A stretch of 64,000 nucleotides of DNA, taken from Marinobacter sp. S0848L. GTDB taxonomy: Bacteria > Pseudomonadota > Gammaproteobacteria > Pseudomonadales > Oleiphilaceae. The stretch is taken from assembly GCF_023016065.1 (NCBI RefSeq), contig NZ_JALKAQ010000014.1, positions 29,069 to 93,068 on the forward strand, read 5' to 3'. How positions within the stretch are numbered: the stretch's first letter is position 1; each line of letters begins with the position of its first letter. The position numbers and the translations under genes are program-made. The notes below the pieces were generated by a model, which saw only the letters and a list, made by a program, of their open reading frames with translations, was not told where the DNA came from and did no database searches. Positions 19,327 to 28,227 of the stretch are shown here, one piece after another.

Positions 19327-19922
19327 TGAAGACGCGATTCTGCAGCTTCGCTCACGGCAAAGAGCTTTTTCAAGAACTTGGGTTAGTGGACAGTCTGGCG
19401 CAGTCGGACGAATTTATACGGATGTTCTCAGGGGATCTTTCACAGGTTCAGGAGCCACTGCGTAATGTCGGATGGGCCTGTGGCTACGCGCTGTCGATCT
19501 ACGGCAATGAATTTTACCGGAATTGCCCGTTTCAGACCGGGAATGGTTATGGCGACGGTCGCGCCATTTCCGTCTTGGAGGCAGTCACCAACGGGCAGCG
19601 CTGGGAAATGCAGCTCAAAGGGGGAGGGCGCACACCCTATTGCCGAGGCGGCGATGGCCGGGCCGTTCTGCGCTCAAGCGTTAGAGAGTTCCTGGCCCAA
19701 GAGCACATGCACGCGCTTGGCGTACCAACCTCAAGGTCGCTAAGTCTGTACGTATCTAAAACCGAGACCGTTCGGCGGCCCTGGTATCAGCAGGCGGCTG
19801 CGGGAGACTACACGTTGCTTCGAGAATTGCAGGATGTGATGACGCAGCCATACGCTGAACAAACGGATGATATCGAAGCGAGATACTATCGATTAAAGCC
19901 ATTGGAGCTTTTTTATGAATAG
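19327..19922 (+). pseudogene. SelO (YdiU) protein adenylyltransferase remnant
   Basis: SelO is an AMP-transferring pseudokinase of about 480-550 residues. Here only pieces remain. Similarity starts about 19327 without a start codon ([11 protein letters not shown]), continues through the nucleotide-binding start ([43 protein letters not shown]) to [13 protein letters not shown], then jumps in frame to the C-terminal region ([32 protein letters not shown]). It stops at Glu before the usual C-terminal SCSS end. The catalytic middle, with its Asp and metal ligands, is gone. A GTG at 19386 could express a 178-residue fragment, but activity is implausible. The 5' break lies about 120 bases from the recombinase start. 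Confidence 0.85.
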
Positions 19923-19931
19923 ATTCTATAA

Positions 19932-19959
19932 ATGTCCAATACACCTAAATATTGGACAT
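19932..19959. repeat. perfect 10-bp inverted repeat at the 3' break of the SelO remnant
   Basis: ATGTCCAATA (19932-19941) and TATTGGACAT (19950-19959) are exact reverse complements with an 8-base spacer. It begins 10 bases after the premature SelO stop. It has no U-tract, so it is not an obvious terminator; it could be a recombinase core site or an operator. Confidence 0.6.
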
Positions 19960-19989
19960 CTAAAAGACGCCCGTCCGGAGGGCTTTTAG
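19960..19989. terminator. probable hairpin terminator
   Basis: CTAAAAG (19960-19966) pairs with CTTTTAG (19983-19989), and CCC (19970-19972) with GGG (19980-19982), leaving a 3-base bulge. Genes converge here (SelO remnant rightward, DUF1499 lipoprotein leftward), so a shared terminator is plausible. No long U-run follows the stem. Confidence 0.5.
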
Positions 19990-20060
19990 CGTAGTCTCTC
20001 CGCACGAGCAATTTTGACTGCGGGTACCTACGCCTGTGCTCGCCAGCACCTCACTTGCGG

Positions 20061-20510
20061 TTAATCGACCGCAATCCCACGCTCAACAAGCTCACGGCGC
20101 AATCGTTCAACCCTTTGCCGGTTCACGCCCATATCGTAAAGCCCGAGCCAGGACTGCGATCGCACGCTCAACCGCTGCTTATCGGCATCGATCAACAGTT
20201 CCAGGTAATCCGGGAAACCCAGGCCATCGCTGTAGCAGGTGATATTCAAATAACCGTATCGAGCCTCGTTTAATGAAGCACCTGGTAACTTGAGAGCTTC
20301 TGCTTTAATGGCAGCCCAAGTTGATTCGCCCAACGGCTCTGCGAGTTGAATAGGTTCGATGGCGTGATAATTTGTGGTGGACGATGTGGAAACACAATTC
20401 CAAAACGGCGGACATTCATCCAGCGCGAAATCGGTGCCTGTTGGTGGTACGTTTTCGGTAGAGGCACATCCCGTCAGAAGCACGATTACGAGAACAATAA
20501 AGTGGCGCAC
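20061..20510 (-). CDS. DUF1499 family lipoprotein
   Basis: 149 residues. Short signal ending in lipobox LLTGC (Cys at about 15), so lipid-anchored. The mature part has the DUF1499 hallmark CPPFWNCVSTSS, usually CPxxxNCVSS, followed by I-P-L-type strands and a final helix (MGVNRQRVERLRRELVERG). The family is common in proteobacteria and phototrophs and has no settled function. Single gene facing left, separated from the manganese riboswitch by a region with its own promoter-like sequences. Looks intact. Confidence 0.8.
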   Translation of the reverse strand: MRHFIVLVIVLLTGCASTENVPPTGTDFALDECPPFWNCVSTSSTTNYHAIEPIQLAEPLGESTWAAIKAEALKLPGASLNEARYGYLNITCYSDGLGFPDYLELLIDADKQRLSVRSQSWLGLYDMGVNRQRVERLRRELVERGIAVD

Positions 20511-20614
20511 GTTGTTAGGAGCTCTTTTTGGAAGTATGGATTGGCCAGAATAAGATGGGGATTCTCCACCTCTGGTTTTCGAAAGTATAGCGTTCCTGAC
20601 AACCCGCCACTGCG

Positions 20615-20630
20615 CATAATGTATATTATG
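20615..20630. repeat. short palindrome upstream of the manganese riboswitch
   Basis: CATAAT and ATTATG flank GTAT just upstream of the riboswitch. It may overlap the mntP promoter (TATATT-like) or be an operator for a metal regulator; neither is certain. Confidence 0.3.
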
Positions 20631-20679
20631 TTAAATGGTGTTTATGAGCAGTTGTGATGGGAAGCGGACGCTGGTAAGA

Positions 20680-20850
20680 TTTAGCTCTCTTTGGGGAGTA
20701 GCCTGCTTCCGTTCCTCGGAAGAGTTCGCATCAACATACTTGGCCACATGCCATGGTGCGGACACCACTTCGGTTGGCGAGACCATCGATATACTCATGC
20801 CTTTGGTCGGGCGTGTGGCTATATCGTGGACTCAACAAGCCCGACCGGAG
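20680..20850 (+). promoter_or_regulatory. yybP-ykoY manganese riboswitch controlling mntP
   Basis: The 5' leader contains the signature TTTGGGGAGTAGCC (GGGGAGTAG at 20693-20701), the second conserved segment GGCGAGACCAT (from 20777) and ATACTCATGCC nearby, in the known order. Downstream, GGTCGGGC (20805-20812) can pair with GCCCGACC (20839-20846), which ends exactly where the GGAG ribosome site (20847-20850) of mntP begins. I infer that Mn2+ binding to the aptamer changes this pairing and opens the ribosome site. The gene downstream is the Mn2+ exporter, the classic partner. Confidence 0.88.
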
Positions 20851-20857
20851 TGAAGTG

Positions 20858-21415
20858 ATGAACCCTGTAGCCCTTCTGTTACTCGCATTTGCCATGTCTA
20901 CTGATGCCTTTGCCGCCGCGATTGGTAAAGGAGCGACCCTCAGAAATCCGCGATTCTTTGATGCCCTGCGTATGGGCCTGATTTTCGGAACAATCGAAGC
21001 AATCACGCCACTTATAGGCTGGCTGATTGGCCGAACGGCTTCCAGTTACGTTGAAGCTTGGGCCCATTGGATAGCGTTCTTCCTGCTCGTGGGTTTAGGC
21101 GCGCACATGATCCACGAAGGCTTGAAACCCGGCTCTGAAGGTGCCGAAAAACCTACTCGTCACTCTCCACTAAAAGTGTGCCTGACCGCGATCGGCACTA
21201 GTATCGATGCCCTCGCTGTGGGTGTTGGCCTTGCGTTCATTAATGTGAACATCTGGATTGCTGCTGGCTTGATAGGAGCAGCGACCACGGTCATGGTAAC
21301 GATTGGCGTACTGCTGGGAAGAACGATTGGCACCCTGCTTGGTCATCGTGCGGAGATCTTCGGTGGCCTCACTCTTGCGGGTATAGGTGCGTGGATATTG
21401 GTGGTTAATTTATAG
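20858..21415 (+). CDS. mntP: manganese efflux pump MntP
   Basis: 185 residues with six predicted membrane helices. Exports excess Mn2+. The two family repeats carry the metal-coordinating acidic motifs: [14 protein letters not shown] (Asp in helix 1) and [18 protein letters not shown] (Asp in helix 4). [10 protein letters not shown] is also typical. The ATG at 20858 has GGAG 7 bases upstream; the longer open frame upstream is riboswitch, not protein. Regulated by the Mn2+ riboswitch above. It lies inside an otherwise eroded region but appears complete. Confidence 0.95.
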   Translation: MNPVALLLLAFAMSTDAFAAAIGKGATLRNPRFFDALRMGLIFGTIEAITPLIGWLIGRTASSYVEAWAHWIAFFLLVGLGAHMIHEGLKPGSEGAEKPTRHSPLKVCLTAIGTSIDALAVGVGLAFINVNIWIAAGLIGAATTVMVTIGVLLGRTIGTLLGHRAEIFGGLTLAGIGAWILVVNL

Positions 21416-21424
21416 GTCAGCACT

Positions 21425-21922
21425 TTGGAATTCCTCACTGGCGCGAACCGTTCCTTGGGTTCATTTCGTCGATCATGGTTCCGGTATTACCGGGATTCGG
21501 TCGACATGGCGCTTCGCTACGGCGCGCCCAGTGACACCAACCTGTATGGCTTCAAAATTTGCGATGTGCCGCGCCTGCTTTGCGCATCTCCTGATTACCT
21601 GTCGCGTCATGGTCGCCCCATTCATCCTGATGACCTTGAGAACCACAACGGGCTGTTCTATCAGTTGCAGGACATCCCATTTGACCTCTGGACGTTCAAA
21701 CGCGGAGACGAGGAATATCGAGTCAAAATGACGGGCGATCGCGCCTCAAACGATGGCGATCTGGTTCGCCGGTGGTGCGTTGCTGGCCGCGGTCTTGCGA
21801 TAAAATCGTGTCTTGATATCTCGGATGACCTGCGTGAAAAAGTAGGCGAGCTGATGAATGCAATGATTGCCGGCGGTTTTTTTCCTCCGGATCGCTTGTC
21901 CGGAGGAAAAAAAGACGACTGA
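21425..21922 (+). pseudogene. LysR-type regulator remnant
   Basis: Only part of the effector-binding domain remains: DSVDMALRYGAPSDTNLYGFK, then PRLLCASPDYLSRHGRPIHPDDLENH and SNDGDLVRRWCVAGRGLAIKS. The whole DNA-binding helix-turn-helix and dimer helix are missing. After DISDDL the sequence jumps to REKVGELMNAMIAG, which resembles the very end of LysR proteins (usually ..KVRxFIDFL..), so about 60-70 middle residues seem lost. The open frame then runs into a perfect hairpin. No plausible start or function; a deletion remnant. Confidence 0.75.
21877..21913. repeat. perfect 15-bp inverted repeat with T-rich 5' and A-rich 3' arms
   Basis: TTTTTTTCCTCCGGA (21877-21891) and TCCGGAGGAAAAAAA (21899-21913) match perfectly, with loop TCGCTTG. 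On both strands the 3' arm ends in A, not U, so this is the reverse of a normal intrinsic terminator. It lies between the LysR remnant and the end of the RND operon. Confidence 0.85.
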
Positions 21923-21937
21923 CACACAGCGGGTGCG

Positions 21938-24900
21938 TTATTGATGATAAGAAATTCTCATTAACGCGCAGTACACCACTGGCAGCACCACTAACGTCAA
22001 TATGGTTGCAACACCCAAACCGAACACGATAACCACCGCCATGCTCGCGAAGAAGGCATCGCTGAACAGAGGAATCATCCCTAACATGGTGGTTACGGCC
22101 GCCATAAGCACAGGCCGTACCCGGCTTACCGCGGCCTCAACCACCGCAGTGAACGCATCATCCTGCTGCTCTACCTGAATGTTGATTTCTTCAACCAGCA
22201 CAATGGCATTCTTGAGTACCATGCCGATCAGACTCAGAGTCCCGAGCAGCGCCATGAACGTAAAGGGTGCGCCGAGCAATACCAGTCCACCAATGATTCC
22301 AATCATCATGAGAGGAACAATTATCCAGATCGCGAGAGCCTGTCGGAAGCTGCCGAACAACAGCATCGAGATAATGAACATGCCGAGCAGTCCAAGAGGC
22401 AGCGAGGAGAAAAGCGAAGTCTTTGCTTCGGTTGAGGTCTCGTACTCTCCACCCCACTCAATCGAGTAGCCGTTGGGAAGCTCCAGCGCGTCGACCTGCG
22501 GGCGGATCCTCTTCAGCACACTCGCCGCTGTCTCCCCTGATAAAGGCATGGGTTCGGCATAAACCGCCAACATCCGCTCCCTGTTTCTGCGCTTTATCAG
22601 CGGGTCCCGCAGTTCCGTATTGATGGCATTGATAACGTTGCCTGCGCTGACATAGCGGCCCTGCTCTTCACTCCAGATATTGATCGAGGTAAGGTTTTCG
22701 ATATCAAAACGCTGCTCCTCTCTTGACCGCATAATGATCGGAATGAGGTCGCTCCCCTCACGGTACACTCCAACCTGCTGCCCCTGATTATTCAGCAACA
22801 ACGCCTGGTGCAGTGATTCGCGAGATACGCCAAGGCGCCGGGCCTGTTCTTCGAGGAACTCCGGTACGATCACGGCTTCCCGATTACCCCAGGACAAGCG
22901 CACGCTGTCGGCCAGAGGTTCATTTTCAAAAATTGTCTGCACGCGCGCACCGATTTTCCGGAGTTCTTCGGGATCTTCTCCAAAGATACGAGCTTCCAGA
23001 CTGGCTTTGGCTGAAGGCCCCACCTGCAAAGCCTGCACTTTGTAATGCACGTTCGGGAAGTCAGTACGCAGTTGCTCTATGACTTCCTCCATACGGGCCT
23101 CTCTCGACGCCTTGTCCCGGGTCTCTACGATCAACTGGCCAAAACTGGCGTATCGCTGCTCCGGTGAATACGTCAACGTAAAACGTTGGGCCCCGCCGCC
23201 GGTGACACTGGTCACCTGGACAACCTGGTCCATATTATTCACGAGCGATTCCAGCCGCTTCACGGTCTCTTCGGTATGCAAGATGTCGGTGCCCTCGGGC
23301 AACCACAAATCAACAAAAAAGAGTGGCGTGCTGGAATTCGGGAAGAAAGCATTCTTAACCTGCCCCGAGAACGAAAGAACCCCTGCCAGGAGCGCGACGG
23401 CAAGTGTTAATGTCACGAAGCGATAATGAATCGCGTAGGTCAGCAGGCGGCGGAAGACGACAAAGACAATGCCCTTGTATGGGTCGTTATCGGATGACTG
23501 CCCGGCATTCTCGAGCTTGTCGGGATAGAACCTGTCAAAGAAAAACGGGGTGAGTGTCAGTGCCGTCAGCCAGCTCAGGAAAAGCGAGTAGCACAGAACC
23601 CAGAACAGGGAGCCGATGAATTCACCGGTAGTGTCTGGTGAAAGGCCGATAGGAGCAAACGCCGTTATGGCAATCACGGTAGCGCCGAGAAGCGGGAACC
23701 GATTCTGCGAGACTACTTCTTTGGCTGCCTGCCTTTTGGACTTGCCCTTGGAAAGGCCAATCATCATGCCCTCGGTGACGACGATGGCATTATCGACCAG
23801 CATCCCCAGCGCAATGATCAGCGCACCCAATGAAATCTTCTGGAGCTGAATACCGTGTATTGCCATAAACACGAATGTACCCATGATGGTAATCAGGAGT
23901 ATCAGCCCCATGAGCAGGCCACTTCGCAGCCCCATGAACAGCAAAAGCACGATGATGACAATGCCCACCGCCTGGGCCAGATTCATGAGGAAAGCGGATA
24001 CTGCCTCCTCGACCACTTCGGGCTGGTTATACACTGTGGTCAGTGTCATGCCGACGGGTTGCTGTGTTTCAAGGCGTTCAAGAGCCTCGTTGAGACGCTC
24101 ACCTACATCAACAACGTTGGTGCCCTCTGCAAACGACACCCCGATGGTCAATGCAGGCAATCCGTCAGAGTGGTAGAGCAAGGCGGGTGAGTCATTGGTC
24201 ACCCTGCGAACTTCGGCCAGATCGCTGAGCCGGATAATACCCGAATCAGCGCTTCCGACTGCCAGCTGCTCAAGTGCCTGAACGGAATCAAGCTGACCGG
24301 TTGGCTGTACTGATAACGACAGTCCCTCACTGCGCAGGTGGCCCGCGTTGCCCACCGTATTCTGCGCATTCAGAAGGTTTGCCAGATAGTCTGGCGAGAT
24401 GCCAAGAGCACGCATACGGTCACGGTCCAGGGACACGATCATCTGCTCGTCGACACGGCCACCGATACTGACTTTTGCGACGCCCTCCAGTAATCGCAGT
24501 TCTCGCTGAATGAGATCCGCATGGTCACCAAGATCTGTCAGCGAGTAGCCGTCGCCACGCAACGTGAGCAGCAGGCCGAAGACATCGCCAAAGTCATCGT
24601 TCACGATGGACGTGTTCACTCCTGGTGGCAGGCCAGGCTGAGCATCATTAATTTTTCGCCGAAGGATATCCCAATACTGGTCTAACTCCCCTTCTCTGAC
24701 CGTCTTCTTGAGCTGGACAGTAATCTGCGACAAGCCGTCCGAGTTGACCGAAGTAATGTCATCGATGCCCGGCATCTGCTGGATCGCTTTTTCCAGAGGC
24801 AGCGTAACCTCCTCCTCGACTTCAAGAGGCGTTGCTCCGGGATATTGGGTGGTCACCAAAGCGGAACGTAACGTGAACTCCGGGAATTCAAGCTGGCCAA

Positions 24901-24988
24901 GCCCCAGAAACGCGAAAATGCCCCCAACCCCAAGCAACAGCGTGACCATCCAGCTGATGGACTTCCGATCAAGAAAATAATCGACCAT
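21938..24988 (-). CDS. RND efflux transporter permease (HAE1/AcrB superfamily)
   Basis: 1016 residues, normal RND pump length, with 12 expected membrane helices and two large periplasmic loops. Motifs: the N-terminal SWMVTLLLGVGGIFAFLGL helix, LPLEKAIQQMPGIDDI, the TM4 proton-relay segment LGMLVDNAIVVTEGM (Asp and neighbouring residues) and the TM10-11 region LSLIGMVLKNAIVLVEEIN. It should drive proton-coupled export of lipophilic drugs or metabolites through the envelope. It follows the adaptor gene by one base, in the operon tetR-adaptor-pump. No outer-membrane channel gene is nearby, so it likely uses a TolC-type channel coded elsewhere. Confidence 0.95.
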   Translation of the reverse strand: MVDYFLDRKSISWMVTLLLGVGGIFAFLGLGQLEFPEFTLRSALVTTQYPGATPLEVEEEVTLPLEKAIQQMPGIDDITSVNSDGLSQITVQLKKTVREGELDQYWDILRRKINDAQPGLPPGVNTSIVNDDFGDVFGLLLTLRGDGYSLTDLGDHADLIQRELRLLEGVAKVSIGGRVDEQMIVSLDRDRMRALGISPDYLANLLNAQNTVGNAGHLRSEGLSLSVQPTGQLDSVQALEQLAVGSADSGIIRLSDLAEVRRVTNDSPALLYHSDGLPALTIGVSFAEGTNVVDVGERLNEALERLETQQPVGMTLTTVYNQPEVVEEAVSAFLMNLAQAVGIVIIVLLLFMGLRSGLLMGLILLITIMGTFVFMAIHGIQLQKISLGALIIALGMLVDNAIVVTEGMMIGLSKGKSKRQAAKEVVSQNRFPLLGATVIAITAFAPIGLSPDTTGEFIGSLFWVLCYSLFLSWLTALTLTPFFFDRFYPDKLENAGQSSDNDPYKGIVFVVFRRLLTYAIHYRFVTLTLAVALLAGVLSFSGQVKNAFFPNSSTPLFFVDLWLPEGTDILHTEETVKRLESLVNNMDQVVQVTSVTGGGAQRFTLTYSPEQRYASFGQLIVETRDKASREARMEEVIEQLRTDFPNVHYKVQALQVGPSAKASLEARIFGEDPEELRKIGARVQTIFENEPLADSVRLSWGNREAVIVPEFLEEQARRLGVSRESLHQALLLNNQGQQVGVYREGSDLIPIIMRSREEQRFDIENLTSINIWSEEQGRYVSAGNVINAINTELRDPLIKRRNRERMLAVYAEPMPLSGETAASVLKRIRPQVDALELPNGYSIEWGGEYETSTEAKTSLFSSLPLGLLGMFIISMLLFGSFRQALAIWIIVPLMMIGIIGGLVLLGAPFTFMALLGTLSLIGMVLKNAIVLVEEINIQVEQQDDAFTAVVEAAVSRVRPVLMAAVTTMLGMIPLFSDAFFASMAVVIVFGLGVATILTLVVLPVVYCALMRISYHQ

Positions 24989-24989
24989 C

Positions 24990-26144
24990 TCAGAGCCCGC
25001 CCTCTTTTTCCCACGGACGGACCGAACGATCCCTCTTCATCCGGTGAGCGCCGGCAACCACGATTCTGTCGCCCGGGCTGAGTTCTCCCCGAACAAGCAC
25101 GCCATCGTTCATTTTCTTACCCGGCTCGACATCCACCGGCTCGACGCTGCCCGTGTTATCGCCATTCTCACCATCGGCAGCAGCCACGTATCGCCAAACC
25201 ACGCTAGTGCCGGGTTCTGCGTCAGGTGTTACAAGCGCCGCGGTTGGTATCAGCCACGACGGGGCGCTCTCTCCAGCCAATGTGCCGTAATCAAGCAGAA
25301 CGGTCGCGCTCATCCCCGAAAGCACTGTGATGTCCTCGGGTTCAGGGAGCGTTACGGTAACCTCATAACTGAGCGACCCCTGAGAGGCATTGCTGTCATG
25401 CTCTTTGTAGCTCGCGGCGTAGCGTTTATCGGGAAGCTCGGGAAACTGTACCCAGGCGATAGTGTTGCCATTGGCGCGAACGTTCCTGGATCTCTGTGGC
25501 TGAAGGCGGCGGACCTGTTGTTCAGGCATCTGGAACGAGACGTCGATAGAGCCGGGCCGTTGCAGTTCGGCAATGGCCTGCTGCGCTGATACAACCTGAA
25601 AGACATCCACCGGCACCCGCGAAATGACGCCACCAAATGGCGCTTTGAGAACGGTATAGGAAAGTTGGTCCTCCGCGCTGGCCAGTTGCGCTCTGGCAGA
25701 GAGGTACTCGGCCTCGGCCTCATCGAAACGGGCCTGACTGATGGCCTGGCGCTCCAACGATATTCGCATTCGCTCGAAGGTGGCCTTTGCCAGATTGAAG
25801 TTTGACCGGGCGTTTTCCAGGCGGGTTCTTGCGTCCCGATCGTCCAGGCGGGCAACGACCTCCCCTTTTTCCACAGTGTCGCCTGCTTTAACGGCCAGCT
25901 CTTTCAGCTCTCCTCCCACTCTGAAAGAGAGTTCTGAATGGTCAGACGCCGAGACTCTGCCCGGATACTGATTGAGCGTGCCTGACTGCGCCTGCTCCAG
26001 CGTCATGAGCTTTACCGGGTAGACGGTTTGCTGTGTCAGAGGGGGCGCCTCCGCCGAACATCCCATCACCAGGAGGCTCGAAAGCATTGCAAGCGCTTGT
26101 AGGCCTCTCAAGGGCATGGCGGTACTGACCATCTTGAATTTCAT
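24990..26144 (-). CDS. RND efflux periplasmic adaptor (membrane fusion protein), lipoprotein
   Basis: 384 residues. Lipobox VMGC at about residue 29 gives a lipid anchor. Then come the family parts: GRVSASDHSELSFRVGGEL, the lipoyl half VKAGDTVEKGEVVARLD, an alpha-hairpin (LENARSNFNLAKATFERM to ARAQLASAEDQL), the second lipoyl half YTVLKAPFGGVISRV, and the beta-barrel and membrane-proximal domains. It bridges the RND pump and the outer-membrane channel. Located between the tetR gene (24 bases upstream) and the pump (1 base downstream). Confidence 0.94.
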   Translation of the reverse strand: MKFKMVSTAMPLRGLQALAMLSSLLVMGCSAEAPPLTQQTVYPVKLMTLEQAQSGTLNQYPGRVSASDHSELSFRVGGELKELAVKAGDTVEKGEVVARLDDRDARTRLENARSNFNLAKATFERMRISLERQAISQARFDEAEAEYLSARAQLASAEDQLSYTVLKAPFGGVISRVPVDVFQVVSAQQAIAELQRPGSIDVSFQMPEQQVRRLQPQRSRNVRANGNTIAWVQFPELPDKRYAASYKEHDSNASQGSLSYEVTVTLPEPEDITVLSGMSATVLLDYGTLAGESAPSWLIPTAALVTPDAEPGTSVVWRYVAAADGENGDNTGSVEPVDVEPGKKMNDGVLVRGELSPGDRIVVAGAHRMKRDRSVRPWEKEGGL

Positions 26145-26168
26145 AACGCGTCACTCTCCAGAAAAAAA

Positions 26169-26753
26169 TCAGGTATTCCGACGATCGGCAACCGCATCCC
26201 AAGCCATATCAAACGCTAATTCGATATGCTCATCGGTACCTTCGAACGACCCTTGCAGGCATCGTTGTACGAGGTGGTAAATCGGGCGGAACATAAACGT
26301 TTCGAGAAGTGGAAAAGGTACCGGTTTGATCAGCCCGGATTGCTTTCCCTGATCAACTGCATTCAAAAGATTTGCGGCTCGGCTTTCGTTTCGTGCCAGG
26401 ATCTCGGGAGTCATCCAGGCAGAATGCGTGAACGTCTCGTGGTAGCGGAATAGCTCCGGACGCTCAAGGCCGATCCGGAACAGTGTGTGCCACTGGCGTC
26501 GCAGTCCTTCACGCAGATCTTTCCCGCGAGAAAAACTGTCCAGCGCCGCATCAATGACCTGATCGCTGACGTAATAAAATGTCGCCAATAAAAGCTGTTC
26601 TTTATCTTCGTAATAGATGTACAGCGTGGCTGGTGACAAACCCGCAGCCTTGGCTATCTTGCCAACCGAGGTTGCTGAAAAACCGTGATCTGCTACTTCC
26701 CTCACGGTAGCCTCCAGGAAGGCTATTCGTTTCGACTCGTCTCTTTGCCGCAT
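26169..26753 (-). CDS. TetR/AcrR family repressor of the efflux operon
   Basis: About 194 residues. N-terminal helix-turn-helix: RIAFLEATVREVADHGFSATSVGKIAKAAGLSPATLYIYYEDKEQLL (in segments, about residues 9-55) is textbook TetR. The C-terminal helical ligand domain includes ERPELFRYHETF. I prefer the ATG at 26753 (start MRQRDESKR). The ATG at 26804 is also in frame, but it falls inside a 24-bp palindrome that looks like this protein's operator. It is first in the operon with the adaptor and pump genes, so it probably represses itself and them until an exported compound binds. Confidence 0.88.
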   Translation of the reverse strand: MRQRDESKRIAFLEATVREVADHGFSATSVGKIAKAAGLSPATLYIYYEDKEQLLLATFYYVSDQVIDAALDSFSRGKDLREGLRRQWHTLFRIGLERPELFRYHETFTHSAWMTPEILARNESRAANLLNAVDQGKQSGLIKPVPFPLLETFMFRPIYHLVQRCLQGSFEGTDEHIELAFDMAWDAVADRRNT

Positions 26754-26786
26754 TCGCTTGCTCAACGCATCAGTACTGTAGTCCAA

Positions 26787-26810
26787 AAATAAATGAACAT
26801 TCACTTATTT
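26787..26810. promoter_or_regulatory. putative TetR operator palindrome
   Basis: A 24-bp near-palindrome (AAATAAATGAAC / ATTCACTTATTT; 10 of 12 positions symmetric) upstream of the tetR start. Length, AT-rich arms and position fit an autoregulatory TetR-family operator. It lies between the leftward efflux operon and the rightward MFS gene, so it might affect both. Confidence 0.65.
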
Positions 26811-26955
26811 TCAAACCAAAGTTTTGGAGGAACTTTTCTACGGTCAGCATTACGATGCCGGAAAGATCTAGTGCTAGTATGAGCAACCTGCGATCAAACG
26901 CGGTCTTTCATTCCCTGATACTATCGGTCGCCACGGTCTCGCGAAAAGGCTCTCA

Positions 26956-28227
26956 ATGCAGACAGCAACAACCAGCAAAGCGCAAGACTCCCTGATTAGT
27001 CCCGTCCTTATTGCCGGCTGTATCATTATTCTGGTGAGCTTTGCGGTAAGGGCTTCCTTTGGTCTCTTTCAGTTACCCATCGCTCTAGAGTTTGCCTGGC
27101 CACGGGAATCTTTTTCTCTGGCGATTGCTATCCAGAACCTGTTCTGGGGTATCGGGCAACCCATTTTTGGCGCACTGGCAGAGCGATTTGGCGACAGAAA
27201 GGCGATCTTTGCCGGGGGACTCGTTTATGCGCTGGGGCTGGTACTGTCCGCATTCGCAGTCACGCCGGGACAGCATCAACTTCTCGAAGTGCTTGTAGGT
27301 TTTGGGATTGCCGGAACGGGGTTCGGTGTCATTCTCGCGGTGGTTGGTCGTGCGGCGCCTGAGAAACACCGGTCGATGGCGCTGGGGATTGCCACCGCGG
27401 CAGGTTCTGCTGGCCAGATCGTAGGGCCACCCGTTGCACAGATGTTGCTCAGCAAGATGCCATGGCAATCGGTGTTTATGGTGTTTGCCGGCATCATTCT
27501 GGTGTCTATGTTCGCGCTTCAAATGATGCGTGCGCCCGAGCGAATCCAGACTACAGCCAGTGATGAGTCCATGGGCCTTGTGCTCAAGCGGGCCCTGAAA
27601 GACCCCACTTTCTGGTTCATCTTTATCGGCTTTTTTTCCTGCGGCTATCAGCTTGCTTTCATCACCGCCCATTTCCCGGCGTTTATTACCGAGATGTGCG
27701 GCCCTATCTCACCAGATAGCCTGTTGTACGTACTCGGAGTGACTTCTGCGTCCGGGCTTGGTGCCATCTCGATCGCTATCATCGGCTTTTTCAATATCGG
27801 GGGCACATTGTTGGCAGGTTGGCTTGGGCATCGCTTTTCTCGAAAGTACCTGCTGGCCCTGATTTACCTGTTGCGTACGCTAGTGTCAGCCGCGTTCATT
27901 ATCACGCCCATTACACCGGAGACAGTCGTTCTATTCTCGGTTGCCATGGGCTCATTGTGGCTGGCGACCGTTCCGCTGACATCCGGCCTGGTGGCACATA
28001 TCTACGGCTTGAAGTACATGGGCACGCTTTACGGCCTGGTCTTTTTCTCCCATCAACTGGGTGGTTTTCTGGGTGTTTGGCTCGGAGGGTCCATGTACGA
28101 CATCTATAACGACTACACCATCGTATGGTGGGTTGGCGTAGGTGTTGGCGCGATATCCGCCCTGATCCATCTCCCCGTGAAGGAATTTCCTTGGGCCCAA
28201 AGAGCGCAAATGGCGCAAGCTGCCTGA
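26956..28227 (+). CDS. MFS transporter (oxalate/formate or monocarboxylate-like)
   Basis: 423 residues with 12 predicted helices. Motif A-like GQPIFGALAERFGDRKAIFAGG follows helix 2. Each half has the glycine-rich helices of the MCT/OFA branch (ATAAGSAGQIVGPPVAQMLL and GFFNIGGTLLAGWLGHRFSRKYLL). The start has AAGG nine bases upstream. It should be an inner-membrane carrier for small organic acids; the substrate is unknown. It is divergent from the tetR gene and may be co-controlled by the operator between them. Complete, although the DNA just downstream is eroded. Confidence 0.88.
   Translation: MQTATTSKAQDSLISPVLIAGCIIILVSFAVRASFGLFQLPIALEFAWPRESFSLAIAIQNLFWGIGQPIFGALAERFGDRKAIFAGGLVYALGLVLSAFAVTPGQHQLLEVLVGFGIAGTGFGVILAVVGRAAPEKHRSMALGIATAAGSAGQIVGPPVAQMLLSKMPWQSVFMVFAGIILVSMFALQMMRAPERIQTTASDESMGLVLKRALKDPTFWFIFIGFFSCGYQLAFITAHFPAFITEMCGPISPDSLLYVLGVTSASGLGAISIAIIGFFNIGGTLLAGWLGHRFSRKYLLALIYLLRTLVSAAFIITPITPETVVLFSVAMGSLWLATVPLTSGLVAHIYGLKYMGTLYGLVFFSHQLGGFLGVWLGGSMYDIYNDYTIVWWVGVGVGAISALIHLPVKEFPWAQRAQMAQAA

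Noticed and set aside
21877..21913. Intrinsic terminator for the RND operon
   Set aside because: The stem is strong but the U-tract is on the wrong arm in both directions, so I list it as a repeat.
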